Source: Kangiella geojedonensis (GTDB lineage Bacteria > Pseudomonadota > Gammaproteobacteria > Enterobacterales > Kangiellaceae). Taken from it: a stretch of 64,000 bases of DNA. A program made the translations under genes and the position numbers. The notes under the pieces were generated by a model, which did no database searches, was not told the origin of the DNA, and worked only from the letters and a program-made list of their open reading frames with translations. The stretch lies in assembly GCF_000981765.1 (NCBI RefSeq), contig NZ_CP010975.1, positions 62,001-126,000 of the forward strand. Reading direction: 5' to 3'. Positions 17,955 through 26,285 of the stretch are shown one piece after another (position 1 is the stretch's first letter; each line of letters opens with the position of its first letter).

Positions 17955-17998
17955 GATTGCTCCTAAATCGTATTACCTGATCGTGTTACCAGATGGGT

Positions 17999-18787
17999 TT
18001 AGCGTATTGAAAATGAAATGACATACATTTCATAAGGTTTGGCAGATTCAGTGCCAAAGTAAGCTTCGTACTGCCCTTTTTCAGCGGGCAACATTGTGCC
18101 AAGAGCCCCAGTGATCAGCAAGTAATCTTTATTGATGGGGTAGTTTACCGAAAGTAGCTTATTAATCATCCAGACCAAGGCTTCTTTTTGATCGCCCATG
18201 GCATCAGTTGCTACACCTTGAGTAACGACAGTGCCATTTTTTTTCAGGGTGGCCTGTAAGTCATTAACATGCTCGCTATCGAATGGCATGGTATTGCCCA
18301 TGATAAATTGATTCGAAGCGACATTACTGGTAACTAATGTCACAGCGGTCATGTCACTTTTGCGGGCGAAGCGTAAATTTGGAAGCTCAACGATGGGAAC
18401 TATAGCTCTTATATACTGGGGAAGCTCTTCGATGGTAATAGGTTTTGTGATGGGTTGACTTAGAATAAAGCCTAACTCAACTTCAAGCCGCAAGTCGTGA
18501 TAGTTACCCAGCAAGTAAGCGCCTCGATTACGGCTAAAGCCACTTTTAAATAAAGCACCGACTAGTGGTTCGTCGACATTAAAAGCCGCTTGCCCCTTTT
18601 CGCTGGTTAATCCGGCCTTGTAACCGACGACTGGATCGCTAATGGCATGCTGCAGGACGCTAACTCGCTGTAATGCATAGGCGTCTTGCATCATTTTTTC
18701 TTCTTCAGAGGGCGCCAGCATGGAGCCGCATCCAGACAAAAGTAGGAAAACCGAGAAAAAGGGTAATAATAGTGTCGCTTTTTTCAT
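17999..18787 (-). CDS. Lipoprotein with 2-keto-4-pentenoate hydratase-like fold
   Basis: Starting at MKKATLLL gives 262 residues with a lipoprotein signal (lipobox LSGC, Cys about 20), so the mature protein should be a periplasmic lipid-anchored protein. The body resembles MhpD/FAH-fold hydratases: VGYKAGLTSEKGQAAF, RLEVELGFILSQPI, AIVPIVELPNLRF and ASNQFIMGN. MhpD enzymes are normally cytoplasmic, so export is odd. The metal-binding Glu pair (ELGFIL and VELPN) seems kept. An upstream ATG (18802) would add five residues. A real hydratase role in the envelope is unproven. Confidence 0.72.
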   Translation of the reverse strand: MKKATLLLPFFSVFLLLSGCGSMLAPSEEEKMMQDAYALQRVSVLQHAISDPVVGYKAGLTSEKGQAAFNVDEPLVGALFKSGFSRNRGAYLLGNYHDLRLEVELGFILSQPITKPITIEELPQYIRAIVPIVELPNLRFARKSDMTAVTLVTSNVASNQFIMGNTMPFDSEHVNDLQATLKKNGTVVTQGVATDAMGDQKEALVWMINKLLSVNYPINKDYLLITGALGTMLPAEKGQYEAYFGTESAKPYEMYVISFSIR

Positions 18788-18829
18788 ACAATAGCCCATC
18801 AATCTAAAACTAGAACAAGCATAGCCTAT

Positions 18830-21004
18830 ATGGATGCCTCAAGCATAATCGAATCGTTAAATGATGCACAAACCGAAGCCGTGACTGCACCGAACAAAGC
18901 TTTGTTGGTGCTAGCAGGCGCTGGCTCGGGGAAAACTCGCGTATTGGTCCATCGAATTGCTTGGCTGGTTAAGGTGGAGCAAGTTTCCGCTCACTCGATT
19001 TTAGCGGTGACCTTTACCAATAAAGCGGCTAAAGAAATGCTTGGTCGGGTTGAAGATATGCTGGCAATGCCGGCGCGAGGTATGTGGGTCGGAACCTTCC
19101 ACAGTATTGCGCACCGCTTATTACGCGCTCACTACCGAGATGCGGGCCTGCCCGAGGGCTTCCAAATTTTGGACGCCCAAGATCAGTTGCGCGTGATTAA
19201 GCGGGTGATGAAAGAGTTAAACCTCGATGACAATGAGTGGCCACCTAAGCAGGCGCAGTGGTTCATTAACGCCAAAAAGGATGATGGCTTACGTCCCGGA
19301 AATATTCAGCATCATGGTGACTTTTTTGTGAGCACCATGGTCAAAGTTTATTACGCTTATGAAGAAGCCTGTAAAACTGCCGGCTTAGTCGATTTCAACG
19401 AATTGTTACTACGTGCTTATGAGCTATGGGCCAATAATCCTCATCTATTGAAGCATTACCAAGAGCGTTTCCAGCACATTCTAGTTGACGAGTTCCAAGA
19501 TACTAACGCTATTCAGTACGCCTGGATCCGCTTGCTGTGTCATGAAGGAAACCGAATTACTATTGTTGGCGATGACGATCAGTCGATTTACGGCTGGCGT
19601 GGTGCAAAAATTGAGAATATTCAACAGTTTGAGAATGACTTCCCGGACTGTAAGATTTCCCGCCTAGAGCAAAACTACCGTTCAACCAGCACTATCCTAA
19701 AAGCGGCGAACGCAGTGATCTCGTACAACAGTGATCGTATGGGCAAGAGCTTATGGACAGAGGGTAATGAAGGCGAGCCGATCACCATTTACTCAGCCTT
19801 TAATGAGCAAGAAGAGGCGCGCTTTATCGCCGCTAGAATCGAGGACTGGGTGCAACAGGGCAACAGTTATAACGATATTGCCATTCTGTACCGCAGTAAT
19901 GCTCAATCGCGGATTCTGGAAGACGCCATGCTTAACCGCAACATTCCTTATCGTATTTATGGTGGCTTGCGATTCTTCGAGCGTGCAGAGATTAAAGATA
20001 CCATGGCCTATTTGCGGTTAATGACCAACCGTGATGATGATGCTTCGTTTGAGCGTGTGGTCAATACACCCGCTCGCGGTTTGGGTGAAAAATCTGTGGA
20101 CTTAATTCGCGCAAAAGCCCGAGAAGACGAGACATCTTTATGGCAGGCCGCGAGTAAGATGGTGGTCGATCAGCTGTTACCGCCACGTGCTCGCACAGCG
20201 ATGGCAGGTTTCTTGCACTTAATCAATGAGCTGGATTCTAGCACCAAAGAAGTGGATTTGTGGGAGCAAACTGAAGTGGTCATCGAGCACTCAGGCTTAA
20301 TGGACAAAGTGAGCAAAGAGAAGGGTGAAAAGGCCCAGGCACGCAAGGAAAACTTGCAGGAGCTGGTCAACGCGACTCGCGAGTTTGATCCCGATGAGAT
20401 GATTCCTGAAGAAACGCCGGACATGACGCCATTGATGGCCTTTATCGCACATGCGTCATTAGAGGCAGGCGATACGCAGGCCGATGAATATCAAGAGTCG
20501 GTACAGATGATGACGTTACACTCAGCTAAGGGGTTAGAATTTCCTTTGGTGTTTATCGCTGGCATGGAAGAAAAATTATTCCCTCATCAAATGTCGCTTG
20601 ATGAACCCGGTGGTTTAGAGGAAGAGCGTCGCTTGGCTTATGTGGGCATTACGCGTGCTATGCAGCAGCTGTATTTAACTCATGCTGAAAAGCGCCGTAT
20701 GTGGGGGCGTGAAACTTACCCTTCAGTGTCTCGCTTTATCAGTGAAATACCAGCTGAGCTAATGACTGAGGTGCGGTTAAATACTCAGGTTCAGCGACCG
20801 GTTTTCCAAAAACAGTCGCCGATTAAGCGCAAAGGGCCGGAAGGTTTCCATTTGGGGCAACTAGTACAGCACCCTAAATTTGGAAAAGGGATTATTATTA
20901 ATTATGAGGGAGAAGGGCCACAAGCTTCGGTTCAAGTGAACTTTGAAAAAGAAGGCTTAAAAAAGCTAATGTTAGCATATGCTAAATTAGAACCTTCTTC
21001 ATAA
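18830..21004 (+). CDS. uvrD: DNA helicase II (UvrD)
   Basis: UvrD is the 3'-5' SF1 helicase of mismatch and nucleotide-excision repair; 724 residues is normal (E. coli 720). Motifs: Q motif LNDAQTEAV, I (Walker A) AGAGSGKTRVLVHRI, Ia AVTFTNKAAKEM, II VDEFQDTN, III GDDDQSIYGWRGA, IV RLEQNYRST, V MTLHSAKGLEFPLVFIAGMEE, and VI YVGITRAM. The C-terminal Tudor-like region starts FHLGQLVQHPKFGKGII. It reads divergently from the lipoprotein gene with 42 bp between start codons. Confidence 0.97.
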   Translation: MDASSIIESLNDAQTEAVTAPNKALLVLAGAGSGKTRVLVHRIAWLVKVEQVSAHSILAVTFTNKAAKEMLGRVEDMLAMPARGMWVGTFHSIAHRLLRAHYRDAGLPEGFQILDAQDQLRVIKRVMKELNLDDNEWPPKQAQWFINAKKDDGLRPGNIQHHGDFFVSTMVKVYYAYEEACKTAGLVDFNELLLRAYELWANNPHLLKHYQERFQHILVDEFQDTNAIQYAWIRLLCHEGNRITIVGDDDQSIYGWRGAKIENIQQFENDFPDCKISRLEQNYRSTSTILKAANAVISYNSDRMGKSLWTEGNEGEPITIYSAFNEQEEARFIAARIEDWVQQGNSYNDIAILYRSNAQSRILEDAMLNRNIPYRIYGGLRFFERAEIKDTMAYLRLMTNRDDDASFERVVNTPARGLGEKSVDLIRAKAREDETSLWQAASKMVVDQLLPPRARTAMAGFLHLINELDSSTKEVDLWEQTEVVIEHSGLMDKVSKEKGEKAQARKENLQELVNATREFDPDEMIPEETPDMTPLMAFIAHASLEAGDTQADEYQESVQMMTLHSAKGLEFPLVFIAGMEEKLFPHQMSLDEPGGLEEERRLAYVGITRAMQQLYLTHAEKRRMWGRETYPSVSRFISEIPAELMTEVRLNTQVQRPVFQKQSPIKRKGPEGFHLGQLVQHPKFGKGIIINYEGEGPQASVQVNFEKEGLKKLMLAYAKLEPSS

Positions 21005-21088
21005 GTCATTGATTTATAGTGAGATAATCTGAAATTTATTTGCCTTGTAACGCTTAGTAGCAAATTTGTAAAATATAAAAACTTATCC

Positions 21089-21118
21089 TTGATCTATTGA
21101 TTCATTAACTGCTTTAAT
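21089..21118 (+). promoter_or_regulatory. Sigma70-type promoter of protease gene 1
   Basis: TTGATC (21089-21094), 18-bp spacer, then TTTAAT (21113-21118). The same TTTAAT box in the context TGCTTTAATC occurs before protease gene 2. Transcription would start near 21125, inside the base of the leader hairpin. Confidence 0.5.
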
Positions 21119-21120
21119 CC

Positions 21121-21176
21121 AAAAGCCTTGTTCGCAATGGAGAAGACAAAGTCTTTCCGATGAACAGGGCTTTTTT
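21121..21176 (+). terminator. Long hairpin with U-tract in the protease-1 leader
   Basis: AAAAGCCTTGTTC (21121-21133) pairs with GAACAGGGCTTTT (21162-21174), 13 bp with one G-U. Inside, GGA-AAGAC pairs with GTCTT-TCC. It ends in six T. It can serve as the uvrD terminator, but lies directly behind a promoter and has a counterpart in the protease-3 leader, so attenuation or 5'-end protection is also possible. Confidence 0.65.
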
Positions 21177-21244
21177 GTTTTTAAAGATAAGAGTTATAAA
21201 CAAAATCCCACTACATTGAGTCATAATCTTATAGGGGTAGGTTA

Positions 21245-23551
21245 ATGAATTTTAAAGTAAAGATGGCTTGTACAGCCACACTTCTAGCGATGGGCGTATC
21301 AGCTCACGCATCGGGTGCAATGGGTAAAACAACGATTACTGCACCAGCGGCTGATGAAGAAAATCAGCGCGTTATTGTGAAATTTAAGCCAGGACACGGT
21401 AAGCAAGCCAAATCAATGGCGCTTAAAGCTGGCGGTCAAATGAAAGTAAACCTGAAGCAGCACAACGCCTTTGCGATTGAAGTATCGCCACAAGCGTTAA
21501 AAGCACTTCAAAACAATCCAAACGTTGAATACGTCGAGCCTGACCACAAGCGTAAGTTACTGTCTACAAACTTAGACCTAACTGAAATTGAGCCATGGGG
21601 CATTTCTCGTGTGCAAGCGGATCTAGTCTCTGACAGCAATGCGGGTAACCGTACTGTTTGTATCATTGACTCAGGTTACGATATTAATAACTCAGATCTA
21701 GCAAGCAACAATCACTCAGGCACGAACGATTCTGGTACCGGTAACTGGTTTGAACCAGGCGGTTCTCACGGTACTCACGTAGCCGGTACGATTGCTGCTG
21801 TATCGAACAACTCTGGTGTTGTCGGTGTTATGCCAAACGCTAACGTAAACATTCACGTGATTAAAGTATTCAACGAGTCTGGTTGGGGCTATTCATCATC
21901 GCTCGTTGCTGCTGTAGATGAGTGTGTTAATAGTGGTGCTAACGTGATTAACATGAGCTTAGGTGGCGGCGGTTCGTCGAACACTGAGAAAAACGCTTTC
22001 CAAAACCATTTTGATAATGGTGTGTTAAGTATCGCAGCTGCTGGTAACGATGGTAACTCAAGCCACTCTTACCCAGCTTCATACGACGCTGTGGTTTCTG
22101 TAGCGGCTGTTGATTCAGGTAATAAGCACGCAAACTTCTCACAATATACGAGTCAAGTTGAGCTAGCAGGTCCAGGCGAAGCGATTCTATCAAGCGTGGG
22201 TATCGGCGACGGTTTCCTAGGTCAGCTAGAAGTTGGTGGCGTCGACTATTTCGAGAATGGTGTGGTTCCGCAAAACTTCTACAACAGCAGCTTGAGCTTT
22301 GATAACGCTGCAAATGTTGGTTCTGCATCAGGCACTTTAGGTGTTTGTACAACCTCGGGCACCAGTTATAACTGCCCAAGCATGACGGGTAAGATTTGTT
22401 TGGTTGAGCGTGGTGAAAACCAAGGCGACAACACAAGTTCTACGGAAAACAACTATCCTGAATACCGTGGTGTCGATGCGTGTATGGACGCTGGCGCGGA
22501 AGGTGTTGTAGTTTACAGTAATGCTGACCGTCCAGGTTTACAGCATCCTTTCCTTATCGACTTCAACAGCAAGATTGGTAACACGCCAGTGGTATCGGTT
22601 GATCGTGCTACAGGTCTAGAATTAGCAAATAAAGCTGGTCAAAGTGTGACGATGTCTAAAGACGGCGGTCAGGACTGGGAGTACTACAATGGTACTTCGA
22701 TGGCGACGCCACACGTTGCAGGTGTTGCGGCACTAGCATGGAGCCACCACCCATCATGTACAGCTGCTCAAGTTCGTCAAGCATTAAAAGATACAGCGCT
22801 TGACCTTGATGTTGCTGGTCGTGATGACCGTACAGGTTATGGTTTGGTACAAACGCAAGCAGCAATTGCTGAGTTAGACTCAGTGTGTGGCGGCGGTAAC
22901 CCACCTCCACCACCACCAAGCGGCAACGAGTTGACCAAAGGTGTAACGGTAACAGGCATTAGCGGTGCACAAGGTTCTGAAGTGTTCTATACATTTGAAG
23001 TTCCAGCGGGCGCAACTGACCTAACGTTTGATATGGCAGGTGGTTCTGGTGATGCTGATATGTATGTTCGTTTCGGCTCTGAGCCAACAACCAGTACTTA
23101 CGATTGTCGTCCTTACAGAAGTGGTAACACTGAAAACTGCTCGTTTGCTTCACCTCAAGCAGGAACTTACCACGTGATGATCCGCGGTTATAGCTCGTAC
23201 TCAAACACAAGCTTAACAGCTGATTACACTGACGCAGGTTCAAACCCTCCTGTGAACGACACCTTGAATGAGACTAATATCTCTGGTGCGAAAAATAGCA
23301 CGCAATACTTCACGCTAGAAGTACCAGCGGGTCGTAGCTCGGTGTCTATCGTCATGTCTGGTGGCTCAGGTGATGCGGATCTTTATGTTCGCTTCGGTAG
23401 TCAGCCTACAACAAGCTCTTGGGATTGTCGTCCATACAAATATGGAAATAACGAGACTTGTACTTTGAGCGCGCAGGAAGGTACATACCACATCATGATT
23501 CGTGGTTATAGTTCCTTTTCAGGAGTTACTCTGGATGGTAGCTCTAGCTAG
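21245..23551 (+). CDS. Secreted subtilase 1 (S8, PA insert, two PPC domains)
   Basis: This 768-residue preproenzyme has a signal peptide (MNFKVKMACTATLLAMGVSAHA, about 23 residues) and an I9-type propeptide (residues about 40-98, VIVKFKPGHG to VEYVEPDHK). The S8 catalytic domain has Asp142 (VCIIDSGYD), His175 (HGTHVAGT), oxyanion Asn in AAAGNDGN, and Ser485 (GTSMATPHVAGVAAL). A PA insert lies between about 330 and 465. A Pro-rich linker (PPPPPP, about 553) leads to two pre-peptidase C-terminal repeats sharing SGDADxYVRFGS and TYHxMIRGYSS. It is the only array member that keeps both PPC repeats and the usual PHVAG after Ser. The SD is GGGGTAGG. It should be an extracellular endoprotease. Confidence 0.93.
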   Translation: MNFKVKMACTATLLAMGVSAHASGAMGKTTITAPAADEENQRVIVKFKPGHGKQAKSMALKAGGQMKVNLKQHNAFAIEVSPQALKALQNNPNVEYVEPDHKRKLLSTNLDLTEIEPWGISRVQADLVSDSNAGNRTVCIIDSGYDINNSDLASNNHSGTNDSGTGNWFEPGGSHGTHVAGTIAAVSNNSGVVGVMPNANVNIHVIKVFNESGWGYSSSLVAAVDECVNSGANVINMSLGGGGSSNTEKNAFQNHFDNGVLSIAAAGNDGNSSHSYPASYDAVVSVAAVDSGNKHANFSQYTSQVELAGPGEAILSSVGIGDGFLGQLEVGGVDYFENGVVPQNFYNSSLSFDNAANVGSASGTLGVCTTSGTSYNCPSMTGKICLVERGENQGDNTSSTENNYPEYRGVDACMDAGAEGVVVYSNADRPGLQHPFLIDFNSKIGNTPVVSVDRATGLELANKAGQSVTMSKDGGQDWEYYNGTSMATPHVAGVAALAWSHHPSCTAAQVRQALKDTALDLDVAGRDDRTGYGLVQTQAAIAELDSVCGGGNPPPPPPSGNELTKGVTVTGISGAQGSEVFYTFEVPAGATDLTFDMAGGSGDADMYVRFGSEPTTSTYDCRPYRSGNTENCSFASPQAGTYHVMIRGYSSYSNTSLTADYTDAGSNPPVNDTLNETNISGAKNSTQYFTLEVPAGRSSVSIVMSGGSGDADLYVRFGSQPTTSSWDCRPYKYGNNETCTLSAQEGTYHIMIRGYSSFSGVTLDGSSS

Positions 23552-23570
23552 TCGTTCGACAAGCTTGATA

Positions 23571-23599
23571 AAAAAGGTCGCTTCGGCGACCTTTTTTTT
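23571..23599 (+). terminator. Rho-independent terminator of subtilase 1
   Basis: GGTCGC-TTCG-GCGACC with an A-tract on the left and eight T on the right, 19 bp after the stop codon. Confidence 0.9.
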
Positions 23600-23690
23600 C
23601 GCCTATATGGTGGCTTTAAGGGGCTTCATAGCCGAAATAAGGAATATTTCTGCGCGAGTTATCAAATCTGAATATTAAATCGTTGAATAT

Positions 23691-23720
23691 TTGAATCATC
23701 TTTGTAGCCAGTGCTTTAAT
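23691..23720 (+). promoter_or_regulatory. Promoter of protease gene 2
   Basis: TTGAAT (23691-23696), 18-bp spacer, TTTAAT (23715-23720). Spacer length and -10 box are the same as at gene 1. The predicted start near 23727 leaves a leader of about 170 nt. The rest of the 345-bp gap holds the previous terminator and the leader hairpins. Confidence 0.5.
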
Positions 23721-23740
23721 CAATATTGGCTCTAGATTGA

Positions 23741-23879
23741 ACCTCTGAGCGAGGTAGGGTGAAAAGGTGTCATGGAGACGACAATTTATGGGGAAACAAC
23801 CATAAATAGTATCAGAGTATCGTTGATGACAGTCTTTGGGGAGTACAAATACTCCCAGCTAGGGCAGTGGTTAATTAAC
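23741..23879 (+). promoter_or_regulatory. Structured 5' leader of protease gene 2
   Basis: The leader contains several hairpins: ACCTC/GAGGT (about 23741-23755), TTTATGG/CCATAAA (23785-23806), GGGAGTA/TACTCCC (23839-23856) and the palindrome GTTAATTAAC (23870-23879). It ends in an SD-like AGGGGTAA before the ATG. No known riboswitch consensus was recognised. Confidence 0.4.
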
Positions 23880-23896
23880 GTTATATAGGGGTAATC

Positions 23897-25972
23897 ATGA
23901 AGTTTACAATGAAAATAGCCTGTGCGGCGACGATCGTAGCTTTGGGCATGGCCGCTTACGCTGATCAAGAACGTGTCATCGTCACATTTAAAGAAGGTAA
24001 AGGTCCGTCGGTTAAAGCGATAGCAGCTAAAGCAGGCGGTAACATCAAAGTTGAGCTGAGCAATCAAAATGCTTTTGCAGTCGAAATGCCTGCAGCCGCT
24101 ATTAACGGCTTACGAAATAATCCAAACGTTGAGTTTATTGAGCAGGATCTAAAGCGTTTCCCAATGGCCATATATGAGGATGATGTCGGTGATCCCACCA
24201 CACAGCAACTGACGCCTTATGCCATTTATCAATCCCAAGCCGATCAATTATCACTGCAATCAGGACAAAAAGTCTGTGTGATTGACTCAGGTATCGCTGG
24301 TGCTGACGGTGAAACGGGTGGCAAGAACAACGATTTTGATTGGTCAGTGATTACGGGTACCAACGATTCGGGAACGGGCGATTGGTTCCGTGATGGTGGG
24401 CCACATGGTACCCACGTAGCTGGTACGGTTGGCGCTGAGGACAATGGATTTGGCGTTGTGGGTATGGCGCCAGGTGTGCCGATGCACATCATTAAAGTCT
24501 TTAACGCATCAGGCTGGGGTTACTCGTCGGACTTAGCTCATGCGGCTGAAAAATGTACGGAAGGTGGCGCTAACATCATTACCATGTCGCTTGGTGGTGG
24601 TGGCGCGAATAGCACTGAGGAAAATGCTTTTATCGACTTCACCAATAACGGCGGTTTGGTCTTAGCCGCAGCGGGTAACGATGGTAATACCGCACGATCT
24701 TATCCAGCTGGCTATAAGTCGGTAATGATGATCGGGGCTAACGATGGTGATAATAATATTGCCGACTTTTCGCAATTTCCAGACTGTACAGTCGGAAGTG
24801 GTGGCAGTGCTGAAACAGACGATGGTCACTGTGTCGAAGTGACGGCTGGTGGCGTTACTACCTTATCAACCTATCCAGCAGGCGGAGCTACACTATCCTC
24901 GGCGACGATTGACGGAACGGGGATTGCTTCAACCGGCATGGAAAACCACGGTGAGGCCAGTGGTGATACCTATTACATGGGGGTGGGCGATTCAACAGAT
25001 GCTGGTGCTAACGGCAAAGTGTGTGTGATTGACCGTGGCGATATCAGTTTTCAGGATAAGACAGCCAACTGTGAGAACTCCGGTGGCATCGGCGCGATCA
25101 TTGTCAATAATGAAGCCGGTTTGTTTAGTGGTACCTTAGGCAGTCCTAACCCAACAACAATTCCCGTAGTTGGCGCAGCGCTGGAAGATCGTGACGCAAT
25201 TCTGGCTGCATCGACCGCTACGGTGTCGGTGGGACCAAGCGACTATGGTTACATGAGCGGTACTTCGATGGCGACGCCTGGGGTAGCGGGTGTGGCAGCG
25301 TTAGTCTGGTCACACTTCCCAAGTTGTACTGGTACTGAAATCCGTGACGCTTTAAAAGCAACAGCCGATGATCAGGGAGCACCAGGTCGCGACGACTATT
25401 TCGGTTACGGTATCGTCAAAGCGAAAAATGCTTATGATTATTTAACAGCAAACGGTTGTTCGGGCGGCCCAGTGGATACAGCACCAGTCGCTGACTTCAC
25501 ATATGCTTGTACAGACTTGAGCTGCGACTTTACGGATAACAGCAGTGATGACAACGGTATTTCAAGCTACAGCTGGGATTTTGGTGACGGTAATAACAGT
25601 ACATCGGCTAGCCCTAGTCATACCTACGGTGCTGATGGCGACTACTCTGTGATATTGACTGTAACGGATACAGCGGGTCAAACTGACTCAAGTACCCAGA
25701 CGGTAACTGTCACCAGTGGTGATCCTGGTGGCGATATTAGCTTGAGTTTGAATGGTTACAAAGTTAAGGGCCGTCATACTGTTGATTTGAGTTGGAGCGG
25801 TGCGACGAGTGCCAACGTTGATATTTATCGTAACGGTAGTGCATTAATCACCACGACGAACGACGGTGACTATACCGATGCGACGAATAATCGTGGCAAA
25901 GCCACTTATACTTATCAGGTGTGTGAGGCTGGAACCGCAAGCTGTTCAGAGCAGGTCAGCGTTAATCTTTAG
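23897..25972 (+). CDS. Secreted subtilase 2 (S8, PA insert, PKD domain)
   Basis: This 691-residue preproenzyme has a signal peptide MKFTMKIACAATIVALGMAAYA and an I9 propeptide to about residue 88 (VIVTFKEGKG to VEFIEQDLKRFPM). Catalytic residues are Asp130 (VCVIDSGIAG), His170 (GPHGTHVAGTVGA) and Ser457 (GTSMATPGVAGVAAL), where Gly replaces the usual His after Pro. A PA-type insert spans about 300-445. The C-terminal extension has a PKD domain (about 528-610; YSWDFGDGNNSTSASPSHTY) and an Ig/fibronectin-like module (about 615-691). PKD domains often help bind insoluble protein or polysaccharide. The catalytic part is a close paralogue of subtilases 3 and 4. Confidence 0.93.
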   Translation: MKFTMKIACAATIVALGMAAYADQERVIVTFKEGKGPSVKAIAAKAGGNIKVELSNQNAFAVEMPAAAINGLRNNPNVEFIEQDLKRFPMAIYEDDVGDPTTQQLTPYAIYQSQADQLSLQSGQKVCVIDSGIAGADGETGGKNNDFDWSVITGTNDSGTGDWFRDGGPHGTHVAGTVGAEDNGFGVVGMAPGVPMHIIKVFNASGWGYSSDLAHAAEKCTEGGANIITMSLGGGGANSTEENAFIDFTNNGGLVLAAAGNDGNTARSYPAGYKSVMMIGANDGDNNIADFSQFPDCTVGSGGSAETDDGHCVEVTAGGVTTLSTYPAGGATLSSATIDGTGIASTGMENHGEASGDTYYMGVGDSTDAGANGKVCVIDRGDISFQDKTANCENSGGIGAIIVNNEAGLFSGTLGSPNPTTIPVVGAALEDRDAILAASTATVSVGPSDYGYMSGTSMATPGVAGVAALVWSHFPSCTGTEIRDALKATADDQGAPGRDDYFGYGIVKAKNAYDYLTANGCSGGPVDTAPVADFTYACTDLSCDFTDNSSDDNGISSYSWDFGDGNNSTSASPSHTYGADGDYSVILTVTDTAGQTDSSTQTVTVTSGDPGGDISLSLNGYKVKGRHTVDLSWSGATSANVDIYRNGSALITTTNDGDYTDATNNRGKATYTYQVCEAGTASCSEQVSVNL

Positions 25973-25995
25973 CCAATTCTAAGTAGTACTTGAGT

Positions 25996-26025
25996 AAAAA
26001 AGGCGAGCTATTGGCTCGCCTTTTT
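25996..26025 (+). terminator. Rho-independent terminator of subtilase 2
   Basis: AAAAAGGCGAGC and GCTCGCCTTTTT form a perfect stem ending in a T run, 24 bp after the stop. This shows that the next gene needs its own promoter. Confidence 0.9.
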
Positions 26026-26162
26026 ATTCTAAAAACAAAAACAGATATCAACTTAATCATTGATAATCAGCAAGTTAAAAGAATCTATAAATTTCAGATA
26101 AATCCCTTTTATTTAACGTGTTATCGAGTTTGTTAAATTTCATGCATTAGAAAAATTATTGT

Positions 26163-26191
26163 TTGACATTAGTAAAGCTAAGCTGTTTAAT
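26163..26191 (+). promoter_or_regulatory. Near-consensus promoter of protease gene 3
   Basis: TTGACA (26163-26168), 17-bp spacer, TTTAAT (26186-26191). The predicted start is near 26198, at the first base of the leader hairpin. The 313-bp gap otherwise holds the previous terminator, an AT-rich stretch and one TGCATTAGAAA (26143-26153) shared with genes 4 and 5. Confidence 0.65.
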
Positions 26192-26199
26192 TCGTACAC

Positions 26200-26254
26200 A
26201 AGCTTCATCGACTATGGAAAGTTAGAACCTAACCCATGGCGATGGAGCTTTTTT
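26200..26254 (+). promoter_or_regulatory. Leader hairpin with U-tract before protease gene 3
   Basis: AAGCTTCATCG (26200-26210) pairs with CGATGGAGCTT (26240-26250); ATGG/CCAT and GTTAG/CTAAC extend it to an AAC loop. TTTTTT follows. It lies between a strong promoter and the start codon, 32 nt from the ATG, so it is transcribed as the 5' end of the mRNA. This is terminator-like, either an attenuator or an RNA-stabilising cap. Confidence 0.6.
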
Positions 26255-26285
26255 ATTGCTTAAAAGAATTACCAAAGGGGTAGAA

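Noticed and set aside
21948-22436. 162-codon minus-strand frame inside protease 1, and similar antisense frames in the other proteases, polA and gap
   Set aside because: They are shadows of well-supported genes, with biased composition and no ribosome sites or recognisable domains.
23741-23879. c-di-GMP (GEMM) riboswitch in the protease-2 leader
   Set aside because: Expected conserved GGNAC-like and tetraloop-receptor elements were not found; the stems do not fit the class.
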